The notes under the pieces were generated by a model. That model was not told the DNA's origin. It saw nothing but the letters and a program-made list of their open reading frames with translations, and made no database searches. Below, one piece after another: positions 36,300-45,006 of a stretch of 64,000 bases of DNA. Position 1 is the first letter of the stretch; each line of letters opens with the position of its first letter. Made by a program: the position numbers and the translations under genes. The DNA is from Nonomuraea guangzhouensis (GTDB lineage: Bacteria; Actinomycetota; Actinomycetes; Streptosporangiales; Streptosporangiaceae), in the NCBI RefSeq assembly GCF_019396345.1, contig NZ_JAHKRM010000044.1, positions 1 to 64,000 of the forward strand, in the 5' to 3' direction.

Positions 36300-36671
36300 G
36301 GGTCTGAACCGGTGGTTGTCCGAAGAACTATGGCGCGTTTCTCTGAGCTGATCGGCTGCGACTGAAGGTAATCAGATGGTAATGTTAGGTAATGGCCGGG
36401 TGCCTGAGTGGCGTCCGGTCCCCGCCCCCGTCGGTGTCCGCACCGATGGGACAGCGTCCGGCGGGGCGGTGGCCCAAGAGCCGCACTCCCTCCAGGAATG
36501 CGGAGTCAGGCCCCGACAACGCGGTTCTCCACCACGGTCCGCCCGGCTCGCCGGACGGACGCGGCATCGGCTTCCACCAGATCGCTACCCGGCCTCGGCC
36601 GGCAAGCGACGAGACTACGCTGATGTCCGCTTTACTCAGGTAAACACAGAGAGCCGAAGACGCTGAGACGC
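36300..36671. other. Spacer with no convincing gene
   Basis: About 370 bp. AT-richer at the left end (36310-36395) and GC-rich after. An imperfect hairpin (CCGCACTCC / GGAATGCGG, 36480-36502) is present. A 96-codon plus-strand reading looks random. Nothing else identifiable. Confidence 0.4.
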
Positions 36672-37103
36672 ATGAACAAGCGCTACCGGTTCCGGCGGGT
36701 GGTGAACTACATCAATCTCACCACCCCGCTCGGTCTGCTGATCTCCGTCGTGGGCGGTGCCTCCAGGCAGCACGGGCCCAACGGCCTCGTCCTGGCGTTC
36801 GGCTACCGCTATCGCTTCCCCATCGCCGGGGCCTTCACCGTCGGGAACGTCGTGCTGACCAGGCGCGACTCGCTCGACGACCAGCTCATCCTGCACGAGG
36901 GCCGGCATGCCACCCAGTGGGCCTGCTGCGCGGGTCTGCCGATGCTGCCGCTGTATCTGGTGGCCATGCTCGTCTCCGTACTGGTCTGCGGGCATCAGGC
37001 CTCGTACAACGTCTTCGAGCGGCTGGCCGGGCTGGACGACGGCGGGTACCCGCACGCACCCCTGTGGTGGAGAAGGGGCGCAGGTGGCGATCGGTCCGGG
37101 TGA
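36672..37103 (+). CDS. Conserved hypothetical protein with HExxH motif
   Basis: 143 aa. Two hydrophobic segments (about 13-30 and 88-108) flank a middle part with ILHEGRHATQW, matching HExxH. FPIAGAFTVGNVVLTRRD and NVFERLAGLDDGGYP are the other striking blocks. It could be a small membrane-associated zinc peptidase, but HExxH occurs by chance and the protein is short. It is 30 bp upstream of the metallo-hydrolase gene, probably same operon. I do not recognise a named family. Confidence 0.6.
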   Translation: MNKRYRFRRVVNYINLTTPLGLLISVVGGASRQHGPNGLVLAFGYRYRFPIAGAFTVGNVVLTRRDSLDDQLILHEGRHATQWACCAGLPMLPLYLVAMLVSVLVCGHQASYNVFERLAGLDDGGYPHAPLWWRRGAGGDRSG

Positions 37104-37133
37104 CTGATCCGCTACACAGGGCAGAGGGCGCGC

Positions 37134-38072
37134 ATGACGCAGACGATCGATGTCCCCCGCTGGCCGGACAGCTTCAAAGACCGCCTCACCGCGCCCCTTC
37201 CCGAGTTTCGCGAGCTGCTGAGCGTCACCTGGCACGGCGCGTTCCGTCCGGACATCGGCGACGCCGACCAGATCCCGGTGCTGCGCAACGGCGGTCTCCC
37301 TCGGGCCGCCACCGGCGAGACCATGGTCACCTGGGTGGGGCACTCCACATTCGTGCTGCAGATCAACGGAATGACGATCCTGACCGATCCGGTGTGGTCG
37401 CGCAGGATCCCCGGTGTACGGCAGCGGCTGACGCCTCCGGGTGTCGCCTGGAGCGACCTGCCGAGGATCGACGCCGTGGTGATCAGCCACAACCACTACG
37501 ACCACCTGGACGCGCCCACCATGCGCAAGCTGCCCAGGGACACGCCGATCCTGGTGCCCGCCCGGCTGAAGCCGTGGTTCGGCCGGCGCGGCTTCACCCG
37601 GGTGACGGAGCTGGACTGGTGGGGGTCCACGTCGGTCGGGGACGTCACGTTCGACTTCGTGCCCGCCCACCACTGGAGCCGGCGCACGGTCTGGGACACC
37701 TGCAAGACGCTCTGGGGCGGATGGGTGATCGACGGGTCGGTCTACTTCGCGGGTGACACCGGCTATGGGGACCGGCTGGCGCAGATCGGGGAGCGGTTCG
37801 GCGGGTTAGATCTGGCCCTCATGCCGGTGGGGGCGTACGAGCCGCACTGGTTCATGAAGGCCGCGCACGTCAACCCGGAGGAGGCGGTGCGGGGCTGCCT
37901 GGACGTGGGGGCGCCACGGATGGCCACCATGCACTGGGGCACGTTCGTGCTGTCGGGGGAGCCGCTGCTCGCACCGATCGAGAGCGCACGAGCGGCCTGG
38001 CGTGCCCAGGGGCTGCCCCGGGAGGGCCTGTGGGACCTCGCGATCGGGGAGTCCCGTTCCTTTCTTTCATAG
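37134..38072 (+). CDS. Metallo-beta-lactamase-fold hydrolase, NAPE-PLD/UlaG type
   Basis: 312 aa. VTWVGHSTFVLQINGMTILTDP opens the fold, SHNHYDHLD is the HxHxDH zinc motif, followed by PAHHW, FAGDTGYG and MHWGTF. The N-terminal FxxRxxR-like region and the motif set match N-acyl phosphatidylethanolamine phospholipase D-like hydrolases, which act on phospholipids or acyl conjugates. AGAGGG precedes ATG 37134. The stop overlaps the convergent membrane gene by 6 bp. Confidence 0.85.
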   Translation: MTQTIDVPRWPDSFKDRLTAPLPEFRELLSVTWHGAFRPDIGDADQIPVLRNGGLPRAATGETMVTWVGHSTFVLQINGMTILTDPVWSRRIPGVRQRLTPPGVAWSDLPRIDAVVISHNHYDHLDAPTMRKLPRDTPILVPARLKPWFGRRGFTRVTELDWWGSTSVGDVTFDFVPAHHWSRRTVWDTCKTLWGGWVIDGSVYFAGDTGYGDRLAQIGERFGGLDLALMPVGAYEPHWFMKAAHVNPEEAVRGCLDVGAPRMATMHWGTFVLSGEPLLAPIESARAAWRAQGLPREGLWDLAIGESRSFLS

Positions 38073-38894
38073 CTGCGGGGTGCGGGGGAGGAGCGTGCCC
38101 AGGGTCAGGGCGCCGATGGCCAGGCCGGAGATCGCGCCCGCGCAGAGCACCGAGGCGGTGGACGGGCTGACGACGGTTAAGCCGAAGAGGGCCAGGCCCG
38201 AGACGACCGCGGAGACGGTGATGTAGGTCCAGATCGCCAGCCGTACGACACGCAGGCGGATCTGCTCGGACGGCTGGGTGCGGGACAGGAGCCAGGCCAG
38301 GGCGGGCAGGAGCAGCACACCGTGCATGAGGATGGCGTGGGCGGGCTTGAGCGAACCGGCCACCGTGTAGGCGAGCTGCTGGGAGCCGGTCATGACCTCG
38401 ATCACCCCACGGGCGATCATGATGCCCCCGAAGGCCATCGCGGCCAGGAACGTGCCGAACCCGGCCTGAACGGCCAGCCGCATGCTGTCCGGAGCCGCGG
38501 GGTCGCGGCGGAAGGCGGAGATCGTCATGAGGACCACGACGGCGATCAGCGCGAAGCCGCCGGCGGCCAGTGTCCTGGCAATGAGTGAATCCACGTCGGT
38601 GGACATGTTGAAGTGCGAGGGCACGCCGCGCCACGCCTGCACGGTGATGAGCGCGACCTCCACGACCGACGCTACGGCGAAGATGCCCAGCAGCACGTCG
38701 CGACGGCGTAGCCGGACGAACTGCGACACCCAGGTGAGCGAGAGCACGCTCAGCCCGAACGAGACCCCGAACGTGAACGGCTTGCGCCACGACACAGGGC
38801 CGTCCCACGGGCCGCCGTCGACCACGAGCACGCCCAGATGGACGAGCCCGGACACGACCAGGAGCAGTCCGATCAAGTACCAGAGGCGAGTCAT
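38067..38894 (-). CDS. Polytopic membrane protein of unknown function
   Basis: 275 aa with about eight helices. Polar residues within helices include GLVHLGVL, KPFTFGVSFG, HFNMSTDVDS and LKPAHAILMHG, so haem or metal binding is conceivable. No transporter or enzyme signature is seen. No ribosome site before ATG 38894. It is about 85 bp downstream of the penicillin-acylase gene on the same strand. Confidence 0.65.
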   Translation of the reverse strand: MTRLWYLIGLLLVVSGLVHLGVLVVDGGPWDGPVSWRKPFTFGVSFGLSVLSLTWVSQFVRLRRRDVLLGIFAVASVVEVALITVQAWRGVPSHFNMSTDVDSLIARTLAAGGFALIAVVVLMTISAFRRDPAAPDSMRLAVQAGFGTFLAAMAFGGIMIARGVIEVMTGSQQLAYTVAGSLKPAHAILMHGVLLLPALAWLLSRTQPSEQIRLRVVRLAIWTYITVSAVVSGLALFGLTVVSPSTASVLCAGAISGLAIGALTLGTLLPRTPQL

Positions 38895-38979
38895 GCCGCC
38901 ATGCTGACGCGGGGAAGGGGTCCTCGGCGTCAGCCCACGGTCTTGAATCCACGTACGCCCGTGGTCGTAGTCAAGCAGG

Positions 38980-41544
38980 TCAGGGCGTGAGGCGCAGGGT
39001 GTGGACGGCGGCCTTCTGGACGGTCGACGGCTTCGAGTACATCGGCAGCAGCTCCCCCTTCGCCCACACCGGCGCCTGGTCCCAGTAGTTGTCGTGGAAC
39101 GCGTGCCCCGAAGCCCCCGTCAGGTTGATCCACCCTGACTTGTCCAGATCCCCCAGATCGACCACCATCCGCATGGACGGCACCGACGTGACCGTGTAGT
39201 CGCGCTGCACGTTCCACCCGGTGGCGTTCGGCGCGTCCTTGCTGCCCGGCACCTCGAACGGCCCCCGGTTGAAAAGGGCCTCGATGGGCGCGATGCCCGA
39301 GGTGCCCAGCGAGCCGTTGGTGAGCGTGAGCTGGTGCAGATCGCCCCAGCGCCAGGCCGTCAGGTCGGTGCCGAGCCGGTCGGCCACCTCCTGGTAGGCC
39401 GCGCCCAGCGCCTGCTGGATGATGTCGTCGCGGGTCTCGGTACGGTCCTTGGTGGTGGTGTCGTCCCAGAACGGGTCGTCGGGGGCGTCAAGCAGGCGCT
39501 TGATCACCTCGTACCACCGGTCGCCGCCGCTCGGCCGGGCCCCGGCGGGCAGGTCGTCGTCGAACGTCAGCTTGAGCAGGTGCCGCCAGACCGCGTTGAA
39601 GTACGCCGCGGGTGTCGAGTTGACGCCCTGCGAGCCGTCCCAGTCCTGCAACAGTTTCCTGGCCTGTACGGCGGGCCCGGCCAGCGGCACTCGCATCAGC
39701 GCCGGGACCACGTCCTTGGTCAGGCCGTTGTAGGTGTCCTGCTGGATCTTGGACATGGTCGCGGCGTCGACCTTGCCCTTCGCGATCTCCTCCTTGATCC
39801 GGTCGAGGATGCGCTGGGAACGGTAGCCGTACGCCCAGTCCTTGGTCAGGAGCGGCCGGTAGCGCTTGGGGTCGATGACGGCGTTGTTCGCCGTCACGAT
39901 GTAGCCGTCGGGGGGATCCTCCACGGAGGGCAACTGGTCGTAGGGGATGGGGGCGGTGCGCCAGTCGTACTCGCCCGTCCAGCCGGGCACCGGCCACGTG
40001 CCGTCGCCCTTCTCGCGTACGGGGATCCGGCCGGGCGCCTGGTAGCCGATGTGGCCCTCGGTGTCGGCGTACACCAGGTTCTGCGCGGGCACGTCGAAGA
40101 GCGAGGCCGCGGCGCGGAACTCCGGCCAGTCGGTGGCCGCGTTCATCGCGAAGATCGCGTCGACGGTGTTGCCGGGCGTCAGGGCGGTCCACTGAAGGGC
40201 CACCGCGTTGGCGCCGTCGCTCGGCTTGACGTCGCCGATCACCTCGTTGATGAGCGGGCCGTGCCGGGTGCTCCTGACGTTCAGGGTGACCGTGTCGCTG
40301 CCGGCCACCTTGATCTTCTCCTGCCGGGTCTCCAGCTTCACCGACTCGCCCTTGTACAGGTACGTGTCGCCCTTCACCCGCTCCAGGAACAGGTCGGCCA
40401 CGTCGGGCCCCAGGTTGGTGAAGCCCCAGGCGATCTTGTCCGTGTGGCCGATGATCACCCCGGGCAGGCCGGAGAAGCTGAACCCCGTCACGTCATAGGA
40501 GCAGGATTCGGTGATCTTCCGGCAGTGCAGCCCGACCTGGTACCAGACGGACGGCATCTGCGCCGACAGGTGCGGGTCGTTCGCCAGCAGCGGCTTGCCG
40601 CTGGCCGTGTGCTCGCCCGAGACCACCCATGAGTTCGACCCGATGCCGTCGCGGTCCGCGGCGCTCATCGTGCCGGGCACCGCGTCGAGCGTCTTCGCGG
40701 CCTGGGTGAGCGCGCCGGTCACGCTCTGGCCGCGGGTCGTGGTGCCGTGGTTCGTGGTCCCGCGGTTCGTGGTGCCGCGTGCGCCCAGCCGGGCTCGTTC
40801 GTCGAAGCGGTTGCCGGCGATCGTGCCCTGGGTGACGATCGGCGCGTGGCTGTCGTACGGGTACTCCGGGTACAGCTGCTCGACCCGCTCGCGCGGCAGC
40901 TTGGTGAGCGCCAGGGCGCGGTCGATCTCGTCTTCCATGTTGGAACGCAGGTCCCACGCCATGGCCTTGAGCCAGGCCACGGAGTCGACCGCGGTCCACG
41001 GCTCGGGCTGGTAAGCGCCGTTCTGCACCTTGAGCACCGAGTATTCGAGGCTCCGGTCGGAGGCGTTGGGGTTGGCCTGGAGCCAGGCGTTCACGCCCTT
41101 GGCGTACGCGTCGAGGTAGCGGCGGGTACGGTCGCTCAGCTCGGGCAGCTCCTGCTCGGCCACCTTGCGCCAGCCCATGGTCCTGATGGCCTTGTCGTTC
41201 TCGAGCGTCGCCTTGCCGAACAGCTCCGACAGCCGCCCGGAGGTCACATGCCGCCGGAAGTCCATTTCCCAGAACCGGTCCTGCGCGTGCACGAACCCCT
41301 GCGCCATGAACAGGTCTTCGGAGCTGTCAGCGTAAATCTGCGGGATTCCCGCTTTATCGCGATAAATCTCTACATTCCCGGCTAAACCGGGCAGGCGGAT
41401 GGATCCGTCCACCTGGGGAAACGACCGCCGGACGGTGTAGACGAGTACACCGGCCAGCACCAGCGCGAGCACGAGGACCACGGTCAGTATCCGAGCCACC
41501 CACCGAAACGGCCAAGGCAGCCAGGCATAGGGCCGCAACCTCAC
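38980..41544 (-). CDS. Penicillin-acylase family Ntn hydrolase
   Basis: 854 aa. One N-terminal membrane helix (residues 14-34) would deliver it outside the cell or tether it. The alpha chain (SFPQVDG to about 265) is followed by a spacer with GTTN/GTTT repeats, then the autocatalytic cleavage site before Ser in GIGSNSWVVSG, which becomes the beta-chain N-terminal nucleophile. PLLANDPHLSAQMPSVWY, FSGLPGVIIGHTDKIAWGFTN and the late DLGD...GASGHAFHDNYWDQ are conserved. Substrates may be acyl-homoserine lactones, acylated peptides or beta-lactams. GTG 41544 has GGAGG at ideal distance. Confidence 0.9.
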   Translation of the reverse strand: MRLRPYAWLPWPFRWVARILTVVLVLALVLAGVLVYTVRRSFPQVDGSIRLPGLAGNVEIYRDKAGIPQIYADSSEDLFMAQGFVHAQDRFWEMDFRRHVTSGRLSELFGKATLENDKAIRTMGWRKVAEQELPELSDRTRRYLDAYAKGVNAWLQANPNASDRSLEYSVLKVQNGAYQPEPWTAVDSVAWLKAMAWDLRSNMEDEIDRALALTKLPRERVEQLYPEYPYDSHAPIVTQGTIAGNRFDERARLGARGTTNRGTTNHGTTTRGQSVTGALTQAAKTLDAVPGTMSAADRDGIGSNSWVVSGEHTASGKPLLANDPHLSAQMPSVWYQVGLHCRKITESCSYDVTGFSFSGLPGVIIGHTDKIAWGFTNLGPDVADLFLERVKGDTYLYKGESVKLETRQEKIKVAGSDTVTLNVRSTRHGPLINEVIGDVKPSDGANAVALQWTALTPGNTVDAIFAMNAATDWPEFRAAASLFDVPAQNLVYADTEGHIGYQAPGRIPVREKGDGTWPVPGWTGEYDWRTAPIPYDQLPSVEDPPDGYIVTANNAVIDPKRYRPLLTKDWAYGYRSQRILDRIKEEIAKGKVDAATMSKIQQDTYNGLTKDVVPALMRVPLAGPAVQARKLLQDWDGSQGVNSTPAAYFNAVWRHLLKLTFDDDLPAGARPSGGDRWYEVIKRLLDAPDDPFWDDTTTKDRTETRDDIIQQALGAAYQEVADRLGTDLTAWRWGDLHQLTLTNGSLGTSGIAPIEALFNRGPFEVPGSKDAPNATGWNVQRDYTVTSVPSMRMVVDLGDLDKSGWINLTGASGHAFHDNYWDQAPVWAKGELLPMYSKPSTVQKAAVHTLRLTP

Positions 41545-41685
41545 AAATACCTCCTTCTCTCGCGCAGCCCCTCAAGTCTGACAGCAACGATCACTACTCC
41601 CGTCCCACCGACCTCACCCGAAACCCCGCCGCCCACGGCATTCCAGCACGCCAGGAGACGGTCGCCGACGGGGAAAAGAAAGCGT

Positions 41686-43062
41686 TTACTCCCAGACCTG
41701 CCCGAAAGGCGAGTCGGACACCCGGACCCCCATGGTGGCGAGTGAATCGCGCAGCCGATCCGACTCCGCCCAGTCCCCGGCCTCGCGAGCCCGCTCCCGC
41801 TCGGACAGCAACTCCGCCGCCCCCGGCGGCAGCACCGTCTCCCGAGGCCGCCCGATCTCGATGGCCAGGTCCAGTCCCAGCACCTGATCCAGATGCAGGA
41901 ACGACTCGAACTTCGCCCCCGGCGCCACCGACTCGTCCCGCTCCAGTTCGCGCAGCACCCGTAGCGCGGCCGGCGTGTCGAGGTCGTCGTCGAAGGCCGA
42001 CTCCACCCGCCGTACGTGCTCGGCCGCCATCGGCGCGCTGGGCGACTCCGACCACTCCGCCACCCGGGCCCGCCACCGCCGTACGGTCCTGTCGGCGGCG
42101 CGCAGGGTGTCCCAGGTGAGGTTGAGCTGCTGCCGGTAGCGATGTTCCAGGAACGCCAGCCGTACGGCCAGCGGATCGAGGCCCGCCTCGGTCACGTCCG
42201 ACAGCAGGACCACGTTCCCCGTGGACTTGGCCATCTTCCGCCCGTCGAACAGCAGGTGCTCCCCATGCACCCAGTGGCGCACCACCTCGTGGCCGACCGC
42301 CGCGTCGGACTGGGCTCGTTCGTCCTCGTGGTGGGGGAAGCGCAGGTCGATGCCGGCGGTGTGGAGGTCGATGCGGTCGCCGAGGTGGTGCAGCGACATG
42401 GCCGAGCACTCGATGTGCCAGCCGGGGAAGCCGCGGCCCCAGGGGGCGTCCCAGGACAGTTCGCCGTCGGAGGGCTTCCAGAGGGCCCAGTCGGCGTGGA
42501 AGCGCTTGCGGGGGTCGATGGTGTCGGGGCGAAGGGCATCGAGCCTGTTGCCGGAAACTTCGCCATAAGTTGGGAAAGAGGGGGCGTCGAAGTAGACCGC
42601 CCCGTCCGGCAGCGCGTACGCGTGTCCCCGCTCGATCAGCTTGGCGATCAGCTCGATCATCAGCTCGATCGACTCGCTCGCGCGGGGCATGTGCTCCGGC
42701 GGGCGCAGGTTCAGGGCGGCGGTGTCCCGCTTGAAGGAGTCCTCGTAGTAGCGGGCCAGGTCCCGCGCCGAGCGCCCCTCGGCCCGCGCCCCCATGAGCA
42801 CCTTGTCCTCGCCGGACTCGCCGGACTCGCCGGAATCCGTGTCGTCGGCCAGGTGGCCCACGTCGGTGATGTTCTGGCAGACCACCATGCGGACCCGCTG
42901 CCGCTCCAGCACCCGCCGGATCAGGTCGGACAGGAGCTGTGAGCGCAGGTTGCCGACGTGCGCGTGACGATAGACCGTCGGCCCGCAGGAGTACATGCGC
43001 ATCGCGCGGGCGGGGGCGATCTCCTCGACCTGCCTGGCGCGCGTGTCGTAGATCCGCAACAT
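41686..43062 (-). CDS. Cysteinyl-tRNA synthetase-like protein (second-copy type)
   Basis: 458 aa class I synthetase. Zn ligands are visible: Cys in MYSCGPTVY, Cys in WHIECSAM and the HHEDE pair in LRFPHHEDERAQS. The HIGH motif is HVGN and KMSKS is KMAKS. Cys ligand MshC of mycothiol synthesis starts differently, so this is CysRS-like, not mshC. NLRSQLLSDLIRRVLE and the QVWE end mark a divergent actinobacterial paralogue. ATG 43062; TAGGCT ends 7 nt upstream. It is 48 bp downstream of the sigma-4-like gene on the same strand. Confidence 0.8.
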   Translation of the reverse strand: MLRIYDTRARQVEEIAPARAMRMYSCGPTVYRHAHVGNLRSQLLSDLIRRVLERQRVRMVVCQNITDVGHLADDTDSGESGESGEDKVLMGARAEGRSARDLARYYEDSFKRDTAALNLRPPEHMPRASESIELMIELIAKLIERGHAYALPDGAVYFDAPSFPTYGEVSGNRLDALRPDTIDPRKRFHADWALWKPSDGELSWDAPWGRGFPGWHIECSAMSLHHLGDRIDLHTAGIDLRFPHHEDERAQSDAAVGHEVVRHWVHGEHLLFDGRKMAKSTGNVVLLSDVTEAGLDPLAVRLAFLEHRYRQQLNLTWDTLRAADRTVRRWRARVAEWSESPSAPMAAEHVRRVESAFDDDLDTPAALRVLRELERDESVAPGAKFESFLHLDQVLGLDLAIEIGRPRETVLPPGAAELLSERERAREAGDWAESDRLRDSLATMGVRVSDSPFGQVWE

Positions 43063-43110
43063 CCCCCGAGCCTAGCCCCCGGACTCCGGGAAGCCCGAAA
43101 AAGGAAACGG

Positions 43111-44958
43111 TCAGCCGCCCAGGAAGCCGATGATGTCCCGGTCGCCGCGCTCCCGCAGCCGCGCCAGCACCTCTTCGCGGATCGCCGTGTCCGGCAGCCC
43201 GATGCGCGCCCCGATCAACCGCAGCCCCTCGATCTCCGAAGTGACCGGCGCGGTGTACCCGATCAGGTACAGCGCCCGGTTCAGCGGCGGCATCCCCGGC
43301 GCGGCCGCGGGCAGGTAGCGGGTCAGCAGCTCGCCCCCGTCGGACACGGTGAGGAAGACGTGGTCGCCCTCGCCGGCCTTGAAGTCGGCCAGCACGTTCC
43401 TGATCGACCCCATCGTCGGCTGGTTGTGCCAGCTGACCACCACGTCTCCGGACGGCGTCGAGGCCGTGAGCTGCCCGCCGGGCGCCATCCCCAGGTAGGC
43501 CGCGAAGCCCGTCGGCAGCGGCGACCCCGACCCGCGCAGGTGCTCGGCGTTGACGTCGACGCGGTGCCACCACCGGCCGTCGCGGCTGCGGAAGCTGCGC
43601 CGGGTCTCCGACACGTCCTTGCGCGGCTGGTACGGCTCGGCCTCCCCGGTCGGCGAGGTGCCCGCCACCCGGATCCAGCCCCGCTGCGTCCGCTCGAACC
43701 CGGGACCGCCCGAGTAGGCGCGCACCGAGCTCTCGCTGACGTCGTAGCGGGAGGTGAGGCTCGTGACGATCGTGCTGACCGACGCCTCGCCGCCGGCCCG
43801 TTCGATCTCCCTGGCGATCATCTCCCTGATCCCCAGGTACTCGTCGCCGCCCCATCTGGTCAGCCCGTACTTGTTCCGGTCCACGCGGCGGAACCGCTCG
43901 TCGGCGGTCAGCTGGTTGCGGATGCCGACCAGGCTGTAGTCCTCGCCGATGCGCTCCTGGATCTCCTCCGGCGTCAACGGCCGCTCGGCCACCGCCAGGA
44001 CCGCCTCCGCCTTCTCGTTGATGCTGCGCGGCCACGGCACCACGTGCTGGTCCAGCACGCGCAACTGCGGCACGGCCAGGATCCACCGCTCGGCCACGTC
44101 CTCGCGGATGCCGAGCTGCGTGACCATGCCGACAGCCTCGGCGAGCGGCCGCGGCCCGTCGGTGAACAGCTGGCGCGTCTTCTCCCTCAGCTCCTCCGCG
44201 CCGCCCGCGATCAGCCAGTCGTCGGCCTGCTCGTAGCCGGTCAGCAGCGTGCGTACGAACCGCCAGGCGGGGATGCCCAGCGTCCGCAGCTCGCCGCGGT
44301 GCCACGGCACCGCCGCGGCCAGATCGTCGGCGGGTACGGCCGAGCCCAACCGGCCGCGCAGCCAGGTGACGTGCGCGACGAGCGCGACCGCCTCCGGACC
44401 GCCCAGCCAGGCTTCCACATGGTCGCGCAGATCGCGCTCGATCTGCCGGATCCGCTCCCGCGTGACCGAGAAGCGCTGCGCCAGTTCGTCGAGCGTGGCC
44501 CGCTGCGAGGCGTAGAGCCGGTCACGGGCGATCGCCCGCTGCCGCTCGTCCAGCGCCGCGAACAGGCCGTCGATCAATTCGGGCAATGGCTTGTCCGGTC
44601 GCGCGGCGGGCGCGGGGAGCGTTTCGGACGGAGGTTCGAGCAGCCGCTCGAACACGCCGCCGAACAGCTTCTGCACCACGTCCTTGCCGAGCATCTCCGG
44701 GGTCCGCTCGGCTTCGGCCGGGTCGGAGAAGCGCAGCAGCGGCAGGATGTCGCCGACCAGCAGGTGACCCCAGCAGGTCACGGCGAGATCGGCGAGATGG
44801 CCGGCCACGGTCTGCGTGGTGATCACGGCGCATGCGCGGTCAAGAGGGATCGCCTGCCACCACGCCTCGGGCAGCTGGGACTCCTCCAAGATCGGCGCGA
44901 TCTGCACAGGAGAAGTCCAGCGCAGCGGTGGCGCTAGGTCGCTCAGGCTGAGGTTCAT
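43111..44958 (-). CDS. Sigma-region-4-like and winged-HTH protein (module protein A)
   Basis: 615 aa, no named family known to me. Residues 1-85 form a domain shared with the protein at 46831-48897 (LSDLAPPLRW, LPEAWWQAIP, VGDILPLL). Residues 136-185 read as a sigma-70 region 4 helix-turn-helix (TLDELAQRFSVTRERIRQIE). Residues 325-370 and 392-432 look like HARE-type or winged HTH units (LTPEEIQERIGEDYS, VSTIVTSLTSRYDVSESSVR). Residues 440-560 are a second shared domain (KDVSETRRSFRSRDGRWW, LPTGFAAYLG), and 575-615 end LRERGDRD. Probably binds DNA or RNA polymerase. Confidence 0.75.
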   Translation of the reverse strand: MNLSLSDLAPPLRWTSPVQIAPILEESQLPEAWWQAIPLDRACAVITTQTVAGHLADLAVTCWGHLLVGDILPLLRFSDPAEAERTPEMLGKDVVQKLFGGVFERLLEPPSETLPAPAARPDKPLPELIDGLFAALDERQRAIARDRLYASQRATLDELAQRFSVTRERIRQIERDLRDHVEAWLGGPEAVALVAHVTWLRGRLGSAVPADDLAAAVPWHRGELRTLGIPAWRFVRTLLTGYEQADDWLIAGGAEELREKTRQLFTDGPRPLAEAVGMVTQLGIREDVAERWILAVPQLRVLDQHVVPWPRSINEKAEAVLAVAERPLTPEEIQERIGEDYSLVGIRNQLTADERFRRVDRNKYGLTRWGGDEYLGIREMIAREIERAGGEASVSTIVTSLTSRYDVSESSVRAYSGGPGFERTQRGWIRVAGTSPTGEAEPYQPRKDVSETRRSFRSRDGRWWHRVDVNAEHLRGSGSPLPTGFAAYLGMAPGGQLTASTPSGDVVVSWHNQPTMGSIRNVLADFKAGEGDHVFLTVSDGGELLTRYLPAAAPGMPPLNRALYLIGYTAPVTSEIEGLRLIGARIGLPDTAIREEVLARLRERGDRDIIGFLGG

Positions 44959-45006
44959 TGGGGTCCAACCGGCAAAGGGAAGATATCCGCAGTTCAGACT
45001 ATGTGA

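Noticed and set aside
36390..36530. tRNA-like opening (GCCGGGTGCCTGAGTGG) in the 36.4 kb spacer
   Set aside because: No T-loop consensus or matching acceptor stem follows at the needed distance; a tRNA cloverleaf cannot be drawn.
40740..40800. GTTCGTGGTGCCGCG-type triple repeat as a regulatory element
   Set aside because: It lies in frame inside the penicillin-acylase spacer peptide and encodes GTTN/GTTT repeats, so it is explained by protein coding.
41686..43062. mshC (mycothiol cysteine ligase)
   Set aside because: MshC has a longer N-terminus with a GITPYDATHLGHA-type motif; this protein has SCGPTVYRHAHVGN and a CysRS-like C-terminus.
41594..44305. 903-codon open frame overlapping the CysRS and module protein A
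   Set aside because: It crosses two well-supported genes in another frame and encodes Arg/Ala/Gly-rich nonsense.
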